From positions 1 through 49,179 of the forward strand of contig JAJYWG010000543.1 in assembly GCA_021791615.1 (NCBI GenBank): a stretch of 49,179 nt of DNA, written 5' to 3'. Within the stretch, counting starts at the first letter, position 1. The number at the start of each line of letters is the position of its first letter. This DNA comes from Actinomycetes bacterium. GTDB lineage: Bacteria > Actinomycetota > Acidimicrobiia > Acidimicrobiales > RAAP-2. This document shows, piece by piece, positions 46,209-49,179 of this stretch. The notes under the pieces were generated by a model. That model had not been told where the DNA came from. It was given only the letters and a program-made list of their open reading frames with translations, and did not search any database. A program made the position numbers and the translations under genes.

Positions 46209-46304
46209 GCAGAGGGGTGTGGCTCTCGATCAGTGTCGCGCCTCGCGCAGGACCGCACCTCATGCTTGCGAGCAGGAGCGTGGCGCCGTCGAACCTCGGG
46301 TCGA

Positions 46305-46781
46305 CTACTCGTCCAAGTCTGCTGACTTGCCGTCCGAGTCTGCTGACTTGCCGTCCGAGCATGCAGACGTGGTATCCACCCGACAGGCCGGGGTTCCGCC
46401 CGGTAGGCGATAGCGCCACCGTACGACGAGCCGGTAAGAGGCGGCTGCGAACCAGCTCGACGGTGGCACGAGCACGAGCCACCCGATGATCCGCCACTTC
46501 CCTCCGAACGCATCGAATGCCCTTCCGACAGCCCGATGGCCTCGCTCCCGTTTGCCGTCGCCGTCGACCCACCACGCCGCCGCCTCGACGTCGCGACGAT
46601 TGAGCCTCAGCTCTTCGAGGCCGTCGTCACCGAGCAGCTGCCATGCTCGAACGTGCTCTCCGTGGCGAAAGTGGCGCTGGGCCCAGTCGGCGGCAGTCGT
46701 ACAGAACCCGCAATCGCCGTCGAAGATGAGGAGGGCCGTTGGGCTTTCGAATCGGGGCGAAGCGGTTGGTCCGTCATGCAT
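46305..46781 (-). CDS. DCC-family (DUF393) thiol-disulfide oxidoreductase-like protein
   Basis: 158 residues. LLIFDGDCGFCTTAADWAQR carries the DxxCxxC motif that names the family, and WRYRLPGGTPACRV its conserved C-terminal block; DCC proteins are thought to act in thiol redox chemistry or respiratory chain upkeep. GGAGGAGG about 9 nt before ATG 46781 decides the start, which lies 8 nt inside the upstream SDR gene. The last 20 residues are a 7-residue repeat (SDGKSAD). Fourth gene of the ArsR operon. Confidence 0.88.
   Translation of the reverse strand: MHDGPTASPRFESPTALLIFDGDCGFCTTAADWAQRHFRHGEHVRAWQLLGDDGLEELRLNRRDVEAAAWWVDGDGKRERGHRAVGRAFDAFGGKWRIIGWLVLVPPSSWFAAASYRLVVRWRYRLPGGTPACRVDTTSACSDGKSADSDGKSADLDE
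46311..46360. repeat. 21-bp tandem repeat, 2.4 copies, at the end of the DCC gene
   Basis: Copies start at 46311, 46332 and (partial) 46353. Read on the minus strand they encode the SDGKSAD tail just before the stop. Confidence 0.88.
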
Positions 46782-47769
46782 CGTGCCCACCTCCTCCGGT
46801 GGGGGTCTCCCTCGCGTGTCGATGCCCCGAGAACCAACGCAAGTCCTCACAGCCGAAGCGGCCCGGTTTGGGCAAGCCTGCACGGATCTCTGATGCGACG
46901 AATTCGGTCGTCGGGGTCAGCTCAGCCGGTACCTCGTCGGGTGCCATCAGGGCCGCGACAACTTCCTCCCGAAGGATCCGGACCTGGGCAAGTGAGATCA
47001 AAGGAACCGTCATCAGGCGCTCGGCGAAGAAGGCCATGAGGTAGTGGAAAGCGATCGGCATGCGGACAAAGGGCCGTTTCTTCCCGATGACGCTGGAGAC
47101 CAGGCGGGCGGCATCATCGAAGGCGATCTCAGTCGGACCGACAAGTCCGATGGTCTGTGATCGAAGGCTCCCTTCGACGAGAGCGGCTTCCAGCAGCATC
47201 ACCAGGTCGTTTACTGCAAGTGGGCGCACTCGCCGAGATCCGATCCCCAAGAATACGGGGAACGTGTACAGCGCATGGCTCAGGTGGTCAAGCATGTGAT
47301 CTCCGCGCCCGAACATCATTCCGGGCTTCAAGACGGTCCACTCGCAGATCGACGAGCGAATGATCTCCTCGGCGGCCCACTTCGACTCGTGATAGGGCGA
47401 TCCGCAGTCGGGGCGAGCGCGCAAGAAGCTGACGAAGGCGATGCGTCGCACGCCGGCCTCTTCGGCGGCCTTGACCACGTTGGCCGACCCTTGAATGTGG
47501 ACAGTCTCGTAGGTCTGGAGGCCCACCTCGCGGTTGATGCCGGCGCAGTGAGCGACCGCGTCACAACCATCGAATGCTTTGCGCATGGCCGAAACGTCCC
47601 TGATCCCGGTAGGCACGAAAGTGACGCCGGGAAGGCCGAGGATCTCCTTTGCCCAGGGTCGATTGTCAACGCCGCGTGCCAGGACAAGCACCTCGTGACC
47701 GCCTGCCGCGAGGGATTCTGCAAGGTGGCCGCCGACGAACCCGGTCCCACCCGTGACGGCTATTCGCAC
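46774..47769 (-). CDS. Atypical SDR / NDUFA9-like NAD(P)-binding protein
   Basis: 331 residues. The Rossmann start is RIAVTGGTGFVGGHLAESL; YHESKWAAEEIIRSS replaces the canonical YxxxK by ESKWAAE in which the Tyr (SPYHESK) and Lys are kept. LKPGMMFGRGDHML and RPLAVNDLVMLLEAAL are typical of the NDUFA9/YesF-like atypical SDR group, which act on sugars, quinones or as redox sensors. The GTG start overlaps the DUF2071 gene by 10 nt and the end overlaps the DCC gene by 8 nt. Confidence 0.86.
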   Translation of the reverse strand: MRIAVTGGTGFVGGHLAESLAAGGHEVLVLARGVDNRPWAKEILGLPGVTFVPTGIRDVSAMRKAFDGCDAVAHCAGINREVGLQTYETVHIQGSANVVKAAEEAGVRRIAFVSFLRARPDCGSPYHESKWAAEEIIRSSICEWTVLKPGMMFGRGDHMLDHLSHALYTFPVFLGIGSRRVRPLAVNDLVMLLEAALVEGSLRSQTIGLVGPTEIAFDDAARLVSSVIGKKRPFVRMPIAFHYLMAFFAERLMTVPLISLAQVRILREEVVAALMAPDEVPAELTPTTEFVASEIRAGLPKPGRFGCEDLRWFSGHRHARETPTGGGGHDA

Positions 47770-48542
47770 TGGGGTGCCTCGGACATCGGCCTCGCCGGGG
47801 TGGGAATGCCAATTGGCCTACTCTGCAGATCTTCTCGGGCACGCCAGACCACCGGGATGTCGTGCATGAGGAGCGCGGAGTCGAGCTCGATCGAGCCCGG
47901 CGGGAACGTTGCCGTGTCGGCGAAAAAACTCGACTCGACCCGCTCGACTTCGAGTGGTTCGACGTGCCACGCGGAGGTATGAAGCTCCAGGCCCTCGAAA
48001 CACCCCGCGTGACCAGTGGGCGAATAGCCCAGTGGCGAGCCTTCGAAGAACGACGAGGCCTCTTCGAGGGAGTTGAAGACCGATCCAGCGCCGAAATCGC
48101 TGACCCGCTTTGCGCTGGCCGCGACACCGACCATGCCGTCGAGGCTCCTGTAAGCCACCTCGACGCGCTCTGTGGTCTCGCCGACTTGGAAGCGGGCACG
48201 ATGGTGCGCGCCCGGGAAGAGCCGACCCCCGAGCAAGACGGTGAGAAGCGAGGAGGTATCCCTCCGTGGGATATAGACGCCTCGACAGGGACGACCGGGC
48301 CCATCCCATTCCACCGCGATCCGGTGAGCCGCGTTCTCCGTCGTCACACCGAAGGACGCGGGCATGCCAAACGGACGGAGCTTGCCGAGGCGGATGAGGC
48401 AGATCCCAGCGATACCTACGCCGTCGACCAACTGGGGACGGAACGGCGAGGGGACGATCGCTTCGAGGACCCTCGGGTCGATTCGGTAGTTGATCAGGAG
48501 TCGCCGGTCGATCGTGCCCGTCATTGCTGGTGCTCGCGTCAT
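47760..48542 (-). CDS. DUF2071 family protein
   Basis: 260 residues. LINYRIDPRVLEAIVPSPFRPQLVDG, GIAGICLIRLGKLRP and ENAAHRIAVEW...RGVYIPRRDTSS are the hallmarks of DUF2071 (YqjF-like), a family with an acetoacetate decarboxylase-like barrel and no known reaction. The ATG at 48542 shares ATGA with the stop of the repressor gene. No membrane segment. Confidence 0.86.
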   Translation of the reverse strand: MTRAPAMTGTIDRRLLINYRIDPRVLEAIVPSPFRPQLVDGVGIAGICLIRLGKLRPFGMPASFGVTTENAAHRIAVEWDGPGRPCRGVYIPRRDTSSLLTVLLGGRLFPGAHHRARFQVGETTERVEVAYRSLDGMVGVAASAKRVSDFGAGSVFNSLEEASSFFEGSPLGYSPTGHAGCFEGLELHTSAWHVEPLEVERVESSFFADTATFPPGSIELDSALLMHDIPVVWRAREDLQSRPIGIPTPARPMSEAPQCE

Positions 48543-48865
48543 CGGTCGACACCTGGCGCCGGTACCTTCTTGCGCTTGTGGCGCATGACGGCCTGTTCGG
48601 GGCACACCACTGACAAGAAATTTCCCACCGACGTCGCGAGGCGCTCCCCGACCAGGGAGTAGTAGATCCGGTTGCCCTCTCGGCGTTCCTGCACGAGCCC
48701 GGCACTCTTGAGAACGGTCAGGTGCCGGGAGATTGACGGCCCGCTGACGGGGAATGCCGAGGCAATCTCGCCGGCCGAGAGCTCTCCTGCTCGCAGGTCC
48801 TGGAGGATCTGGCGCCTGGTCGGATCGGCCAACGCACGGAACACGCCTGATTCCATATCTTCCAT
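48539..48865 (-). CDS. ArsR-type winged-helix repressor (SdpR-like)
   Basis: 108 residues. FRALADPTRRQILQDLRAGELSAGEIA, the recognition helix region VSGPSISRHLTVLKSAGLVQERREGNRIYYSL and a C-terminal dimer helix are clear. There are no CxC or His pairs for metal binding; the only cysteine, in VVCPEQ, is near the C-terminus. It heads the operon that includes DUF2071, SDR and DCC and probably represses it. Start at 48865 or 48856. Confidence 0.93.
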   Translation of the reverse strand: MEDMESGVFRALADPTRRQILQDLRAGELSAGEIASAFPVSGPSISRHLTVLKSAGLVQERREGNRIYYSLVGERLATSVGNFLSVVCPEQAVMRHKRKKVPAPGVDR

Positions 48866-48883
48866 AGTAGCTATTTAGTCATA

Positions 48884-48893
48884 TATCTAGATA
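48884..48893. promoter_or_regulatory. Palindrome TATCTAGATA upstream of the ArsR-type gene
   Basis: A perfect 10-bp palindrome inside an A/T-rich island (48866-48899), the only such stretch near the gene, 19 bp before the start. This fits an autoregulatory operator overlapping the promoter. Confidence 0.5.
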
Positions 48894-49031
48894 ATTTGCA
48901 AGGCCGGGGGAGGACGGCTGTGGACGCCGCTCCAATCTGCACACGCGGTCCGGTCGAAAAAGGGCTTTTCAAGAGGAGGAGTGGGGTGGTTCCGCACAGC
49001 TGGCACGCCGAATAATCGGCGTATGAGTCCC

Positions 49032-49073
49032 CTCACGTGGTGGGAATTCGGAGCAGGTCCACCACCAGGTGAG
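49032..49073. other. Imperfect inverted repeat upstream of the IS256-type transposase
   Basis: CTCACGTGGTGG pairs with CCACCAC-CAG-GTGAG across about 15 bp. It may be part of the left end of the insertion sequence or a hairpin that shields the transposase gene from outside transcription. The element boundary itself could not be fixed; 48894-49130 holds no other gene I can support. Confidence 0.35.
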
Positions 49074-49130
49074 CCATCGGCGTGATGCTCGGTGTGTACA
49101 TCACAAGTGCACAGCGAGGAGGTCACACCG

Positions 49131-49179
49131 ATGGCTCTATCCGATTCTGCCCTGTCCGAGCTGCTCGACGCGCTCCGCG
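49131..49179 (+). CDS. IS256-family transposase, first 16 codons
   Basis: ATG with GAGGAGG 8 nt upstream opens MALSDSALSELLDALR, which matches the N-terminus of actinobacterial IS256-family (mutator) transposases (MALSQSALSELLDAIR type). The rest is beyond the window. Confidence 0.78.
   Translation, partial: MALSDSALSELLDALR

Noticed and set aside
48887..49126. 79-codon minus-strand ORF next to the IS256-type gene
   Set aside because: No ribosome binding site, no family features, and it overlaps the transposase leader.

Overview
The window reads as chromosomal DNA of a high-GC actinobacterium, most probably of the Acidimicrobiia. Three things point there: the gene order lysA-hom-thrC-rho-rpmE-prfA-prmC-tsaC-wecA-atp(I,B,E,F,H,A,G,D,C)-murA closely follows the order in Mycobacterium; an SGNH hydrolase carries C-terminal GYW(L/V)V..DGG(I/V)F.FG repeats of a kind I associate with acidimicrobial surface proteins (from memory, not searched); and many starts are GTG or TTG with 1-4 nt stop/start overlaps. 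No taxonomic marker such as rRNA is present. Both edges cut transposase genes (an integrase-type one at the left, an IS256-type one at the right).

Left part (1-11 kb): transposase remnant, tRNA-Ala(CGC), a repeat-rich membrane protein, then a divergent sulfate-assimilation island. The minus-strand arm is cysH - nirA/sir-type siroheme reductase - FrhB-like F420H2 oxidoreductase - small unknown protein - ABC ATPase. The plus-strand arm is cysD - cysN - precorrin-2 dehydrogenase/ferrochelatase. Together they would take sulfate to APS (CysDN), APS to sulfite (CysH) and sulfite to sulfide (siroheme enzyme), with siroheme made by the last plus-strand gene. The FrhB partner suggests the six electrons come from reduced coenzyme F420, which makes this look like a split analogue of the fused methanogen enzyme Fsr.

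Middle part (10.7-24 kb): a DUF2269-type membrane protein, galT behind a mini-ORF leader, the secreted SGNH hydrolase, a pyrophosphate-type phosphofructokinase, superoxide dismutase, a degenerate maltokinase translationally coupled to trehalose synthase, enoyl-CoA hydratase, MeaB, a fosfomycin-insensitive-type MurA (Asp in place of the active-site Cys) and, divergently, class II fructose-1,6-bisphosphatase.

Right part (24-46 kb): the complete F1Fo ATP synthase operon, in which delta contains a duplicated N-terminal domain, preceded by wecA, glyA, rpiB, a divergent thiolase-like gene, tsaC, prmC, prfA, rpmE, rho with its own promoter and long leader, thrC, hom and lysA. tRNA-Arg(CCG) closes the housekeeping block. 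From 46.3 kb a tight four-gene operon (ArsR-type repressor, DUF2071, SDR, DCC/DUF393) lies next to the IS256-type element.

A recurrent oddity is that short tandem duplications (12-25 bp, 2-5 copies) litter both intergenic spacers and coding regions.
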